From Trogon surrucura (lineage: Eukaryota; Chordata; Aves; Trogoniformes; Trogonidae), in contig CM036658.1 of NCBI GenBank assembly GCA_020746105.1, forward strand, positions 32,513,099 to 32,577,098: 64,000 bases of DNA. Reading direction: 5' to 3'. Below, one piece after another: positions 36,476 to 49,000 of this stretch (positions are counted from its first letter, which is position 1; each line of letters opens with the position of its first letter). The position numbers were made by a program, and so were the translations under genes. The notes under the pieces are model-generated. The model was not told the origin of the DNA. It ran no database searches and worked only from the letters and a program-made list of their open reading frames with translations.

Positions 36476-38739
36476 GTGCTTACACTCTTAGGTAGGCACT
36501 GAGCAGAGGTTTGGAGTCTATTTCATGTCAAAAACATTGGACTACAGTTCTCAAAGGGGCATATCTCCAAGAAGTTTGTGCATGGCAGGTGTCCATGCAA
36601 CTAGGCTTTTTAAGGTGAAGCTTTTTTTTAACTTCATGCCCAGCAATGCATTTCTGGGTAAGACTTAACACTTCCCTGACCATCCTTCCCTCTCATTGAA
36701 GACTCTCTGTTTCTGCAGTTAATGACTGCAAATCATTTTATAGGTGTAAATAAATTTGGTCTTCAAATGCTGCAGATTCTAGCATGTAAAGGTCAGCAGG
36801 TGAAAGTCCATGGAAGACCAACACCTTTGCACTGAAATGTAGTTACTGCTGACTGTAGCCACTAGACTGTGCTTCTTGTCTATATACAGCAATTTTGTAT
36901 GTGGAATTAAATTACAGAGCTGGGTTTTGCTGCTACTTATTAAGTGCTGATGACAAAGAATAGAAAAACCTGTCTCTTAAAAAGCTGCTGTGCTTTAAAG
37001 GAGGGTTCTCTTAGAAACATTTAATTCGAAATTGTTTCTAATTATATATTGTTTTCTGGAATTTACTTTCCTCTCGTTACTTTTTTACTATAAAGACATT
37101 TATATGAATGCAGGATCTTATTTTCTTAAGTGATCATCCACTCTTGCTATTTATTCTCCTCATGAATTCATAATCCTTTATTTGCCACAGGACAATAGTT
37201 TCTGTGACAGCCAGCTGTGATATCACACACAGAGACTTATGATTTCAAGAACTGTTTTGCTTGTAAATACAAAGTTCCTGTCTTGTAAGTAAATGTCTCT
37301 TGTCCACCTAAACACTCCAATTAAATGGGGACAAAAAAAGTCAAGCTATCAAAGCAATACTGCATCTAGCTAGAATACTTGTCAAAGTTTTCTGTGAGGT
37401 AGTGGAAACTTTTCAACACTCTTTAACGTAGTTTGTTGAAGAGTATTTTGCATTTGGTTCTAATTCAGGGCCACTAGTGCCTTCCCTGCTGAAAGACATT
37501 ATTCTAGAAGGAGTTGATTTACAACATAAAAGTTTTGTATCTTCACAAAGTCTCAGGAGATCCTCAGAGGTACATTTTCTGTCTTGCTGTCTCTGCTGTA
37601 ATAAGGACAAGGATTACACTTGCTTAGAGCATGTGGAGCTTTTAATGCCCTGGCACTTAGACCTTCTCTGGAGAAAGAGGTGGGAGAGGTGTTCCTTCAG
37701 CCCCTTGTCTGCCTGTGGCTGCTTCTTGTTAAGCACGAAGAACAAAACCAGAAATGAAAAAAAGCAAATAGAGGCTCTGCTCTTGCATCTCATTAGTGCT
37801 GCTGGCTTGGTGCCCAACTACATCAGAAAAAAAATTGCTTTCTTTAGAAATTCAGGATATTGATTAATTCTAAATTAGAGACTTCTGAGGGAGAAGGCAC
37901 ATCCTGCCAAAGGTGTCTTCTCTGACAGTGGGTGCTTGGAGGGCAAAGTAAGATTTCACAGTGATCTCTGACCACAGTGCAGGACCACAAGATCGGGCTC
38001 TCAGAGTGAGGGCTTTCAGGTGAGGAAGCATAGGCTTCAGCACAGAGGTCAACCTATTCATGTGCTCAGAACAAGAGAGAGCTTTTAAAATTAAAATAGT
38101 GAGGACAGTCACCTGGCAGGCTCAATACATTTTGACAGTGTGCCTATCTTTCATAGTAACCTAAGCATGTTCCTGAAGCTCAGGCACGTGACACTGACTT
38201 TTAAAGCACATGACAAAGATAACAGAACGAAGAGACAAGAAAGAAACCTTAAACAATGTGGCATATACTTCTGTGGTATTTGCTGAGCTTCTGTCTCCTA
38301 TCTTCATTCCGAAGGTTTTTCAGTGTGAATGGTTTACCACAGAAAAAAAATAAGATGATATTAGGTGAGGAGAGATTGGATGGAGGGAGAAGAGGAATGA
38401 GCAGTATGTGAGAGGAGGAGAAATAGCTCTGACCTGCTGAAGTCTGTGAGTTACCCAGAGCCAAGATTTCAAACCAACTGTACTTGCCCTGCAAGTAAAT
38501 TCTCTCTTCCCTCCTGAACTTTGTAGTCTTCAACTCCAGCTATACTGAAAGTCCAAGTCTGCACATGCAAAGTGTAGCTGGAAGGTACAGTATGTCTCCA
38601 AATTTGGGCCAGCTGAAAAAAAATCAGCTTGCAAAACACAAACAAACCTCCCAGAGCGTGCCTTTGAACAAAGTAATTAATGATAAGTAGCTTTTCCCTG
38701 TCCTTAGTTTGTTTAACCACTGTATGCTGTTTATTGCAG

Positions 38740-39929
38740 GAGTGATTCGTGAGAGTTACCTGAAGGGTCATGATCAGCTGGTGCCAGTCACCCTGTTGGC
38801 CATTGCTGTTATTCTTGCTTTTGTCATGGGGGCCGTCTTTTCGGGAATCATAGTATACTGCATCTGTGACCATCGCCGGAGAGACGTGGCTGTCGTGCAG
38901 AGGAAGGAGAAGGAGCTGACCCACTCCCGCCGTGGCTCGATGAGCAGCGTTACCAAGCTCAGTGGCCTCTTTGGGGACGCTCAGTCCAAGGAGCCAAAGC
39001 CTGAAGCTATCCTCACGCCTCTGATGCACAATGGCAAGCTGGCTACCCCAGGCAGCACTGCCAAGATGCTGATCAAAGCTGACCAGCACCATCTGGACCT
39101 GGCAGCTCTGCCAACCCCTGAGTCCACCCCAACCCTGCAACAGAAGAGAAAGCCCAGCCGTGGCAGCAGGGAATGGGAGAGAAACCAGAACCTCATCAAT
39201 GCCTGCACAAAAGATATGCCCCCGATGGCCTCGCCCGTGATCCCAACCGACCTGCCGCTCAGGGCTTCTCCTAGCCACATTCCCAGTGTTGTGGTCCTGC
39301 CCATAGCCCAGCAAGGCTACCAGCACGAGTACGTTGATCAGCCAAAAATGAGCGATGGGGCTCAGATGTCTGTGGAGGACCAGAATGCCACCCTTGAGTA
39401 CAAAACTATCAAGGACCATCTCAGTAGCAAAAGCCCCAGCCATGGGGTTAACCTGGTGGAAAATCTCGATAGTATGCCACCAAAAGTGCCCCAGCGGGAA
39501 GCTTCCCTAGGGCCCCCGAGCACCTCACTGTCACAGAGCGGCCTGAGCAAGCGGCTGGAGATGCACTCTTCTGCTTACAATGTGGACTACAAGAGAAGCT
39601 ACCCTACAAACTCGCTCACAAGAAGCCACCAGACGTCGACCCTCAAAAGAAACAACACTAACTCCTCTAACTCGTCCCACCTCTCCCGCAATCAGAGCTT
39701 TGGCCGGGGCGACAACCCGCCGCCGGCCCCGCAGCGAGTGGACTCCATACAGGTCCACGCAGCTCAGGCGCAGGCCGTGACTGTATCTCGGCAGCCGAGT
39801 CTCACCACCTACAACTCGCTGACGAGGTCAGGGTTGAAACGCACGCCCTCACTAAAGCCGGACGTACCTCCCAAACCTTCCTTTGCCCCGCTCTCCACAT
39901 CCATGAAGCCCAACGATGCGTGTACATAA
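38740..39929 (+). CDS. SEMA6A: SEMA6A last coding exon (window exon 10): membrane helix and cytoplasmic tail
   Basis: The exon encodes 395 residues plus stop (TAA at 39927-39929), after an acceptor gtttattgcag ending at 38739. Order: short juxtamembrane VIRESYLKGHDQ; one transmembrane helix coded at about 38778-38864 (LVPVTLLAIAVILAFVMG and on); a basic stop-transfer CDHRRRDV; a long Ser/Pro-rich tail. Recognisable tail segments include SRRGSMSSVTKLSGLFGD, PTPESTPTLQQKRKPSRG, LKRNNTNSSNSSHLSRNQ, the proline-rich NPPPAPQR, and the final LKPDVPPKPSF and NDACT. In mammals the zyxin-like C-terminal part binds the Ena/VASP protein EVL (family knowledge). The tail is much more conserved than the stalk. 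The exon is GC-richer than its surroundings and continues into the 3'UTR. Confidence 0.98.
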
Positions 39930-40701
39930 TCCAAGGGGGGGTGGGGAGAACGGCAATTAAGCAGAGGTTGCCCTTGAAAGCCAGTGTTCTGCAACTGTTA
40001 CCGCTCGCTCCTCTGAGAAGATGGTTGTTGCAAGCTGAAGGTGTGTTGGATTTCTGCTCTCTGGGAAAAGTGGAATATTTTTTTAAAGCCGAGCCATATG
40101 ACTCACGGTTGAAGGTTTGCAGTTGCAGGACTTGCCCCCACGATACGACGGTTCTTTACTCAAGAGACTAACCCTCCATCGCAAACATTGAGCCAAAAGC
40201 ACACAGGTGAAAGATGACTGTGACGTTTCACCCCCTGCCCCCAACTGCACAGCGCGTTCCTGAACTGCGAAAGAGTGCTCTGAGAAGCAAAACAAATAAT
40301 TACAAAAACAAATTTTAAAAACTTTTTTTTTTAAAAAAAAAAAAGAAGAAAAAAAAAGAATCCATTGATAAAGCTAACTCTGACTTAACAATGGCAGAAG
40401 TTTACTATGTGCAGGTACTGTGAAATGACGCCCATCAGTGTTAGAGCCGTTTGGTTACAGCAGTTAAATGCCATGTTGGGCAAACTATGTCATAGATTTC
40501 TGCTACCCTTCTCTTTTAATCAGTAACACGTGACTGTTAACGCAAATAACTCCTCTTATTTATTGTTCAGCTTCTGTTTTTCCTAAGGAAATGACTTCTG
40601 CATATCATCCTGTGACAGCTCTTCAGAGAAGTACCTTGAAAGTTACGCCTATTTAACGTGAAACTCATTAACTGGAGTAATTAAAACTCTTTTATTTTTC
40701 C

Positions 40702-40707
40702 AATAAA
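40702..40707 (+). promoter_or_regulatory. Proximal poly(A) signal candidate
   Basis: A canonical AATAAA lies about 0.77 kb after the stop codon. Use would remove most of the 3'UTR. No strong GT-rich element is obvious right after it, so it may be weak. Confidence 0.35.
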
Positions 40708-41764
40708 TTCACTGAGTTAGATGAGTTGGAGCTGGAATTCTGAACTTTGTGCCTGGACCCTCTGATTAGCTGAAAAAAAGGGGATATCTATTTAAGTCTC
40801 TCAGCTAATTAGGTGGCTGGGCCTCTGACCTAAGATGGCAACAAATACTGCAAGTTCATAACTTCTAAAGCAACTGCAAGAGAAACTCTTAAAAGCCGCA
40901 CATTTGTGCACCATTGCTATCAACATGGCTTTGTCAGTAGCTAATACTTTCTGTGAAGGCACCAGCTTGTGATGTGCCATCTCATTTCACCTTGCATGTG
41001 AGACGGCAAACAAAATCCTCAAACAGTGTGAACTAGTTAATATGCCGGCTGTTACCATGCATAAATTATGGTCTTATCACACGGGTTTTTCGTGGGAATA
41101 TATCTGTGAATAGCCTGTTTTCTTCCACATGTAAATTTGTGCCTTACACCCTCAGTTGTGTATACTTGTGAGCTGTAGTATGTAAAACCTTTTACTTTTT
41201 CCCCTTTGAGTAATGCGAATATTTATTGATCCTCCTCCGAGCCCCTTCAAGAACTGGAGTAAAGATGTGGGAAGAAGAACGTGGCGGTTATTGTCATGAC
41301 CCCGTGTCCCTCAAGAAATTAGGCTAGGGCCATACCCTCCACTTCAATTTGACTTTCTAGCTGTGCCAAGTCCTCTCTCAAAACCACCCACAAGCGGGGA
41401 AGCTCCCAAGGCACCATGCTGGCGGTTCTGCCTTCTCCCACCTCCTGCTCCCCCCCTTACCATGCATCAGCATGGGGATCATTCTCACTGGGCAGCAGGG
41501 AGGTGACCTACACCCTTATCCATGGGGCTGGTGTGTCCCCTGGCTGGGGACAAGCTCCAGCGAGAGGGGCCAAGCCCTTCAGAAACCCCGTCCACACGTC
41601 CTGCAGCACGCAGGGCACATGGAGCTAGGACAGGCAGGCGGGCTCCTGCTGTAGCTACCTGCTGCTCCAGAAGGATGCTGCATGTACTTCTTTGGGGAAA
41701 AAAAAAGTTTGGGTTTTTTTTCCTTTGTTTCTTTTGTGTGACTGTGCATGTAGCTAGTGTGGGA

Positions 41765-41807
41765 GTGTGCGCGCACACAGGTGTGTGCGTGTGTGTGTGT
41801 GCGCGCA
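41765..41807. repeat. GT/GC alternating purine-pyrimidine repeat
   Basis: Alternating purine-pyrimidine runs occupy 41765-41779 (gtgtgcgcgcacaca) and 41781-41807, broken only by a single g. This is a microsatellite with Z-DNA-forming character, inside the SEMA6A 3'UTR, and is probably length-variable. Confidence 0.9.
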
Positions 41808-42092
41808 GGTGTGTAAGTTCCTTTCCAGTCTTTCAGTTTATGCAAAAACATAGATGTGTTTTTAATCTGTTACAATAACTGTGTCAACATACTGTAGAAA
41901 AATGATGGGGATCGCTTCTAAGCTTTTTATATATATATATATCTACTGAACAGTATGTTTGAGTAAGGTGGTTGTTTCCGTTTCAATTTGTTTTTTAAAA
42001 TTTTATACTTCCATTTGTTTTTCAGGGTTTGGGTTTTGTTTCTGAATGATTGAAAAGACAGATTTTAAGTCCATTAGCTTAGAGATGGTCTA

Positions 42093-42098
42093 AATAAA
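42093..42098 (+). promoter_or_regulatory. Internal poly(A) signal candidate
   Basis: A canonical AATAAA is followed within 30 nt by GT-containing sequence (gtctggatggtc, then gtgtgtaac). It is a plausible alternative 3' end about 2.2 kb after the stop. Confidence 0.4.
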
Positions 42099-42250
42099 GT
42101 CTGGATGGTCTAGACCAAAGTGTGTAACAAGGGTGCTTGCATGTTCTTTCATTTCATCATGGCTTCTTTTATTAAACAGTTTTGTTCACCCTTAGTGAAC
42201 TATGCAGACTGGAGTAGATAGATCTGTATCCAAAGCAATGTTGTTGTTTT

Positions 42251-42256
42251 AATAAA
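42251..42256 (+). promoter_or_regulatory. Internal poly(A) signal candidate
   Basis: A canonical AATAAA follows a T-rich stretch (ttgttgtttt). It is another possible alternative 3' end of the SEMA6A transcript. Confidence 0.3.
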
Positions 42257-42738
42257 AACAAACAGAGAACCCTTTGAAAACACTAGGTAGCAAGGTCATC
42301 TTTTTAAAAAGAACCAACTCGCAACCTTTTACCAAGCTCCGAACCCCTGGAGCACCAAATGTGCAGGTCCCCTTGGTATTACCCCGCAAAGCATTCTCCC
42401 AAAATGCAGAGAAGAATAATCATGGCAACAGCTTGTGGAGCGATCTGCCTTCGCGATGTACGCCACACCGGTTACTGGGTTGACCTTGAAACGTGCATTT
42501 CGTACTTGGTGGGTCTTCTGTTTTCATCCTTCCCCACCCCAGTTCCCTCCCACCCTCTGTTTCGAGGGGTTCATGAACCTATGTGTGCCTTTGCTTTCCA
42601 CCCTTGCTATACACTGGTAGATGCAACAAATTCAGACTCTCATTCGTTGTAAAGTTGTAAAGTATTGTGATGTCACCAGTTTCCCTTCATTTCCACATCC
42701 CCCTAACATCTGATTCACAACTTAATGTATGTTGTACA

Positions 42739-42808
42739 AAAAAAAGAAAAAAAAGGAAAAAAAAAAGCAAGAAAGGAAAAGAAAGAAAAAAGGAGGAGAA
42801 AAGGGGAA
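42739..42808 (+). repeat. A-rich purine tract before the distal poly(A) signals
   Basis: About 70 bases are almost entirely A and G (runs of A broken by single or double G, with one C). The tract lies in the transcript immediately upstream of the distal AATAAA. Oligo-dT cDNA methods could prime here falsely. Confidence 0.85.
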
Positions 42809-42839
42809 ATAAAAGCTCTTGATTACATATGGTAATAAA
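42808..42839 (+). promoter_or_regulatory. SEMA6A: Distal paired poly(A) signals of SEMA6A
   Basis: AATAAA occurs at 42808-42813 and again at 42834-42839. It is followed by T- and GT-rich sequence (ctgttctacc, ttatttcttgtgtcc, ggttcttttg) typical of cleavage-enhancing downstream elements. Cleavage is expected at about 42850-42865. This is the best candidate for the main gene end. Confidence 0.75.
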
Positions 42840-42860
42840 ACCAGACTGTTCTACCTTATT

Positions 42861-44525
42861 TCTTGTGTCCAGGTTCTTTTGTTTCTACAATGATTTATCC
42901 TCTTTCTTAAAAAAATACAAAAAAAAAATAATTGATCATTTAGATCAGGTTATGGTGAGAAAAAAATTGTTACTTTCTGCCTCTTAGAGAAGATGAACTT
43001 GACTTAGAGTAAGGGGATGGCAATTAAAAATTGAATCACACATTTGCTCTCCCTCTATTCATATTCTGCATTTTTGTTTTATGAGCTTGTTCATCATTAA
43101 ATATTTATGGCTGACTTGATAGTTTAAAAGATCAAGGCTGAGATTTAAGCACGCGTGGTCCACCAGAATAGATCATCATACAGATGTGACTTCATCTCAA
43201 GGCTTTACATATTAATAACAAAGGAGCCTGTGTTTTCTTTTATCAGGCATAAATCTATTGTGCTTCATAGCCCTGATTTAGAGGATGTTGCCTGAGATTA
43301 ATTCTGCAAGAAAATGGTAGTAAACAGATAAATAACAAGAGTATATAATCTTCCTAGTCCTGGGAGTCATTAAAACATGCCTGCGTTCTCCACATTGATT
43401 TTGTGTAAATGGGGATCACTTACATCCATTACAGTACAGGTAAGTGCTTGATTATATTAATTACTGGGCTTAGTGATTTTGTTTTGTGACAGGAGTTTTG
43501 TGTGACCTTGCAGAAAGGAGGGATCCAATCCAGTACTTTACCCTTGCCTCAAGGTCATTCTCGGGCTTTCCTGCCTTGCCAGGACACCCTGTTCTGGACC
43601 TAGAGCTATTCCCCCACCTCACACCACAGATGCCCCTGACACTATGTCAGCAGAAAGTGGTGAAGTACTGGCTTTCCTCAAGGAGCAGGACATGAGGGAT
43701 TTACAAAGAGTAGTCAGAAGGACTTAGCATGCTCTCCTTGGTGGATAGCAGCAGGCCTTTCTACAGCTCCATCTCCCCCTCCCTTCCTTGAAAGACATGA
43801 GGGCTACAAAGTTGGTGGTGTCATGGCATAGCAGTGACATGCAAGAGCATTGCAAACATCATTTTTCAGTGCCGTGCCCACAGGCATATCTCTGTGGTTT
43901 TTATCTCGGGTGCAGGCTTCCTTTGAGCTGGCCACAGTGGTATGCAGATATGAGATGTGGATGCAGGTAGGATGGCCAGGAACCTGGCAGGGTGCCCTGA
44001 GTGATGCTAAGTGACCCCCAGTCAGGGGACCTGTATGGTCACTCAGTGATCCATGCTCTGCTGCATTTGACCCCCATGTTCCCAGAGCTGCAGCAAACAA
44101 GAAAGTGGAAGCTTTCCATGTGCTTAAGAGACATGGATCATTTTCAGTCCTGGAGCTGGTCCTTCCTGAAGTTACTTTGTCCAGCTTTGTTTGAAATGTT
44201 TCATATAAGTAGCACCTAGGGAAACTATTCAAAGAATTATATACTTCTGTTTTAACATTAATATTCCTCAATAAACAGTTGCAGACTGCTGCCTGGAGGA
44301 CAGGGCGCAAGAACTTCTAGCAGTAGTGCTGGCTGCCTGCTTTGCAGAGCTCCTTATCTGCTGCCAGTGAAAGGAAGGTCTTTTAAAGCATAGGCATGTA
44401 GGAGGGAGGGTAGGAGGAGAGACGCCCTAAGGCACAAACCATAGGGGTCTGTAACAACTCTGCTTGTGTGGCTGCAAACTGCTGCCCAAGAAAGTGTGAA
44501 CCTAGACCCTTAAAGCAATTTCCGT
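42861..44525. other. Intergenic DNA downstream of SEMA6A
   Basis: There is no gene or transposon I can identify. An isolated AATAAA occurs at about 44270 without an associated gene. The open frame at 43804-44310 (minus) has no recognisable content. Confidence 0.65.
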
Positions 44526-46015
44526 AGACTCATAGAATGGGCTAGGTTGGAAGGGACCTTAGAGATCATCTAATCCAACCTCCCTGCCATGGGCAGGGAC
44601 ACCCTTCAACTAGACCAGATTACTCAAGGCCTCATCCAAACTGGCCTTCAACACCTCAAGGGAGGCAGCATCCACAGCTTCTCTGGAAAATTTATTCCAG
44701 AGTCTTGCCACCCTCGTACTGAAGAATTTCTTCCTAAGATCCAAGCTAAATCTATTTTCCTTTAACTTAAATCCATTTCCCCATGTCTTGTTGGTGGTCC
44801 CTCCCCAGCCTTCCTGTAGGTTCCCTTCAGGTATTGGAAGGCAGCTATTAGGTCTTCCCTGAAGTCTTCTCTTTTCAGAGCTGAACAATCCCAGCTCCCG
44901 CAGCCTGTCCTCATGGCAGAGGAGCTCCAGCCCCTGGATCATCTTTGTGGCCTCCTCTGAACTTATTCCAACAGATCTATGTCCCTCTTATGGTGGGGAC
45001 ACCAGAACTGGACACAGTATTTGAGGTGGGGTCTCACAAGAGCAGAGTGAAGGGGGAGAATCGCCTCTCTTGACCTGCTGGCCACGCTCCTCTTGATACA
45101 TCCCAGGATGCGGCTGGCCTTCTGAGCTGCATGAGCATCCTGCCAACTCATGTTGAGCTTCTCATCTATCAAAACCTCCCAATTCCTTCTCTTCAGCGCT
45201 ACTCTCAACCCACTCTGTGCCCAGTTTGTATTTGGGCCTGGGACTGGCCCGATGCAGGTGCAGGACCTTGAATTTTGACTTGTTGAACCTCTGAACCTCA
45301 TGCAGTCTGCATTGGCCCATTTCTCAAGTCTATCAAGGTCCCTCTGGATGGCCTCTCCTCAAGTGAGCCCACAGCTTGGTGTCATCAGCAAACTTGCTGA
45401 GGGTGGACTCAATGCCATCGTCCGTGTCACTGACAAAAGTGTTGAACAACACTGGAGCCAGAACAGACCCCTGAGGAACTCACTGGTCTCCATGTGTACC
45501 TTGAGCCATTGACCACAATTCTTTGAGCGCAACCTTCTAGACAGTTCTTTATCCACCAAGTGGTCCATCTGTCAAATCTGTGTCTCTCCATCTTAGAGAC
45601 AAGGATGTCATGTGAGACAGTGTCAAACACCTTGCACAAGTCCAGATAAATGACATCAGTCACTTTCCCCGTGTCAACCAGTGCTGTAGCTTTGCCATAG
45701 ATGGCCACCAAATTAGTCAGGCATGATCTGCCCTTAATGAAGCCATGCTGGCTGTCACCAATCTCCTCATTATTTTTCAGGTGCCTTAGTACAGCTACCA
45801 GGAGGATCTGCTCCATGATTTTACCTGGCACAGAGGTGAGGCTGACCAGTCTGTAGTTCCCTGAGTTTTCTTTGCTTCCTTTTTTAAAGATGGAGGTTAT
45901 GTTTTCCCTTTTCCAGCCTGTGGGAACCTCACCAGACTGCCATGACTTCTGAGATATGATGACTAGTGGTCTAGCAACTTCAGCTGCTTTCCCTTGCAAC
46001 TCCTTCCCGAATGCA
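44526..46015 (-). mobile_element. CR1 LINE, 5'-truncated copy A
   Basis: The low-coordinate edge (catagaatgggctaggttggaagg) is the reverse complement of the typical CR1 3' end. Moving to higher coordinates, minus-strand frames code for the C-terminus of CR1 ORF2 (44610-44942, with DRLRELGLFSSEKRRL), the thumb region (44963-45301, with LGCIKRSVASRSREAILPL) and the reverse-transcriptase palm (45427 to about 46010, with GNYRLVSLTSVPGK, DSQHGFIKG and LDLCKVFDTV). The FADD catalytic motif is coded at 45381-45392 but lies in a different frame from the palm, so at least one frameshift has occurred. The endonuclease part and 5' end are missing, as is usual for CR1. It is a dead copy. Confidence 0.95.
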
Positions 46016-49000
46016 GACCTTTGCACTGGCACATACATAATCTCTGACAGAGACCTGTCTTACTGCTGTGCAGAAATGACCAGGAGAGGAACTCAAGCAA
46101 ACAGGGTGCATCAGACCCCACTGCCCTGGTGAGGTCTCGGACAGCCCAGCAAAAGCACAGGCACCCACAGCAGCACTCTGCCAAGGAAATGTCCCTTCAA
46201 GGAGCACTCACAGCTCTTCCCTGAGAGGAGGCAGAGCCCTCAGCCTCCAGCATGGTGGCTTTTGACAGGGGAGAAGACTTCTGAGCTACCCACTGTCTGT
46301 GTGAATCATGAGATCCATCCCCTGCAGGGACCATTGGTGCCACACTGCAGAAACTCCATGGGGTTGAATAGAACAAAGGAGGTACCCAGGAGAAAGCGGG
46401 GGTGCTCTGAATGCTTCAGTCAACTTAATGTCACCTTATTCATCGCATTAATGGAACTCATGTTGACCTCATCTGGCATGTCATAGAGGATGCATGGAAC
46501 TTCCTTTCATATCAGCATTAATGTGCATACACTTTTTTACATGAAGTGGAAACCAGCTGAATGACTCAAAACAACAGGTCTGTGTAAATAAACCCTGGTC
46601 TACCACTCCATTCCTCCCCTTTCCCTGCAACAGGCATACCTCTTCAAACTACACAAGAGTGCCATTTCAAAGATAAGTGTAAATCCTGTCCCACTGTAAC
46701 TTCTACAGTAGGGGATATTCTGTGCTTGAAAGCTCCTCACATGAAAAACAAAAGTGATCAGGAAAAACGTGATTAGTTCAGAGCACTTTACTGCCAGCAG
46801 GGGCAATACATGGGGCTGATTTTGCGTGAAAGAGAGTGCCAGAATAAAGTGCCAGAACAGCAGTGCATCAACACTAGGAACAACACAGTGGTGCAGCTGA
46901 TGTCCAGAGTAATTTCTGGGATGCAATTTCAGATTATTCTTCAGTCACAGAATTATCAGGATTACTTTATGCTCTCTCACAGGGCTGGACATGAATTCTT
47001 GCTCCCTAAAGCTTACTTACACAGCTTGTTTAAAGCAATGGGGAGGACCTCAAGTGGTAGTCTTCTCTACCCCACTGAACTGAGGCAGGATCAAGCAAAC
47101 ATAAACCATTCTTGATGGTTGATTTCTGTCTAACCTCACCTTGTAAACGTGTTTTACTCCAGAAAGAAGCCCAAGGGATCAATGTCATGCATTTCAGAGT
47201 GTCTAAAGAAAATAAGCTAAGAAAGTGGATTGGACTGGCTTAGTTAAGGCCAGTTTTCTATTTATCCAATTAAAATTAATTTCCCAGAAGTATGGCACCT
47301 GCTCCAACCAACAAGTGTTAGAGAAACACGTTGTGTGTGTAGTATTCATATGCATCCTGCTGATGTGTGTGTCTGCTAATGAGTCTCTAGGTAGTCTTTT
47401 TATTACTTTTTTACCTTTTTTTAAAGAGTGGAGATACTTCTCGGAATAAATACTAAGACCATCATCACATGCCAGAGAACATCATGGAAAATGATGATGT
47501 GTTAGACTTCTCCATATGAATAGAAACAGGTAAATAGTCATCTATTTACCTAACTTTGTAATTTAAACAGTGTAAGTCAGTAGGGAAAGGCTATAATTGG
47601 AGTCAGAGTAAGTGAGGTGAAAATTGCTAGGTGGCAGTACCATCTGCATCTTTTTTTAATTAGCCAAGTTTATTATCAGAATATAAAACTTTCTGCTATT
47701 CAAGTCTTGGGCTTATTTCAACTAGCAATCCAAAGTGACTGCCACATGTCTAGATAAGCCCAGTTACTGATCACCAAAAGAGAATTATCCTCCCCATTGA
47801 CCTGGCTAACAGTTACCAGGTCTGGGAGTAGGGACAAAAATATGACTAACCAAGATCATTGTCACATCTGCTTAGTGTTTCATGACAAACTCTATTAAGG
47901 CTAACAGCACCACTGTTAATTCAATTAGATCAGTGTTTTCCTTTGCTGGCCGTGATGCATTTGGAAAACCAGCAACTGTATGCAGAGGGTGGCAGGCAGT
48001 CCACTGCAAGGAATAATAGCATCATAAATAATATATTAAGATGAAGACAAATCTAGCAGGCTGCAGTCAGAGCACATCAGCCATATAGCTGAACCCTGCA
48101 ATATCGCAAGGAGGGGAGGAAAAAAGTAGCCATGACAGGAAATTATAACAACTATAAATGACAGGGACTACAGGAGGGAACAAAACTCATTAGGTCAGCT
48201 CTTTAAGCAAAGTGCAGGGGAAGCACAGGCCAGCCTGCCGGCAGCAGTGGAGGCACTGCGTGCCCTCACATCCATCCTCCTTAAGATGAAATAGCAGACG
48301 TCTAGTGCTGGATTTAAAGGAAGATGATAAATAACGAAAAGTAACTGGCAGAGAGCTCAGTGGAAAACCAGCTCTTTTTCTGGCTTGTGAGCTCTGCCCT
48401 ATTACTCAACCCCAAGGAGGACTCTCCCCCAGTCTGTGGCCCAAGATGAGGGCACAAGCAATTCAGGAGGACAAGTCCTTTGCTCTGACCTGCTGGATTT
48501 GGGCTAGCAGATGGCACCCATCAGCACGTGGGGACAGCCACACAATAGCTAACACCAGGGAGTAAAAGCCATGCTTGCGGAAATCCTGTTCCAGCCTCTT
48601 CTATGTTCAAAGGGGAAAAAAAACAAAATGTACCTTTGCCTTAGCCAAAATGCTAGTAAAAAGGTGCTGATAAGAACTTCCCAAAACAATTTCTGGGGTT
48701 TTTTTTGTTTTGTTTTTTTTTTTTAATGCTGCCTTGCAATGTAGGGAAAGGCACCCTGTGTCAGAAAAGAAGAAAAAAGAAAAAAGCAAGATTTTATTTC
48801 TCTGGCTTTTAGAAATGATGACATAATCTTATCAATGCTCAACAAACACAATCTAAAGTATTCCATCTGCTGATAAAGGTATTGCCTCTGACGGTGCAGC
48901 AAACTGCAGATTGAGCTTTTTTTAATACTGCATAAATTGTCTGTGAAGCAACCTTTTATGAGATAAGGTGGTTCAAACAATTTTGCAAAGAGCAGGAGAC

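Larger units (their letters stand above)
17621..38739 (+). other. SEMA6A: Large SEMA6A intron before the last exon (21.1 kb)
   Basis: The intron runs from gtaagg to tttattgcag. It is mostly unique A+T-rich DNA. It contains an old CR1/L3-like relic (about 33470-34260), a possible second scrap (about 36410-36475), several A/T homopolymers (for example 19537-19550, 21480-21508, 33649-33671) and a stretch at 20460-20760 dense in developmental transcription-factor motifs. I found no convincing extra exon. The longest open frame inside it (33032-33514) has no recognisable domain. Confidence 0.75.
1383..42860 (+). other. SEMA6A: SEMA6A gene, 3' part (partial at 5' end)
   Basis: This is the 3' portion of semaphorin 6A, a class 6 transmembrane semaphorin that acts as a ligand and receptor for plexin-A2/A4 in axon guidance and cell migration (family knowledge). 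Ten coding exons are seen here. Their lengths (132, 156, 177, 141, 81, 59, 21, 51, 165 and 1190 nt coding) and split codons join into one uninterrupted frame of 723 residues plus stop, or 706 if the 51-nt cassette is skipped. I identified the gene from the protein itself: the sema-domain end, the CxxHGxC...DPYCGW PSI signature, the single membrane helix, and the characteristic tail ending NDACT. SEMA6A is about 1030 residues in mammals, so roughly the first 300 residues are upstream of the window. SEMA6B, 6C and 6D have quite different tails, so paralogue confusion is unlikely. Confidence 0.97.
39930..42860 (+). other. SEMA6A: SEMA6A 3'UTR
   Basis: Sequence after the stop runs about 2.9 kb to the paired poly(A) signals near 42808 and 42834. 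Notable content: an A/T homopolymer block at about 40312-40360, a GT/GC alternating repeat at 41765-41807, a short TA repeat at 41929-41942, and a nearly pure purine, A-rich tract at about 42739-42808 just before the last signals. Other AATAAA hexamers at 40702-40707, 42093-42098 and 42251-42256 could give shorter 3'UTRs. The 3' end is inferred from hexamers plus the downstream GT/T-rich sequence, not from transcript data. Confidence 0.75.

Noticed and set aside
38469-39443. 324-codon open frame on the minus strand over the SEMA6A last exon
   Set aside because: It is antisense to well-supported coding sequence. Its openness follows from the codon use of the + strand exon, and its residues show no domain.
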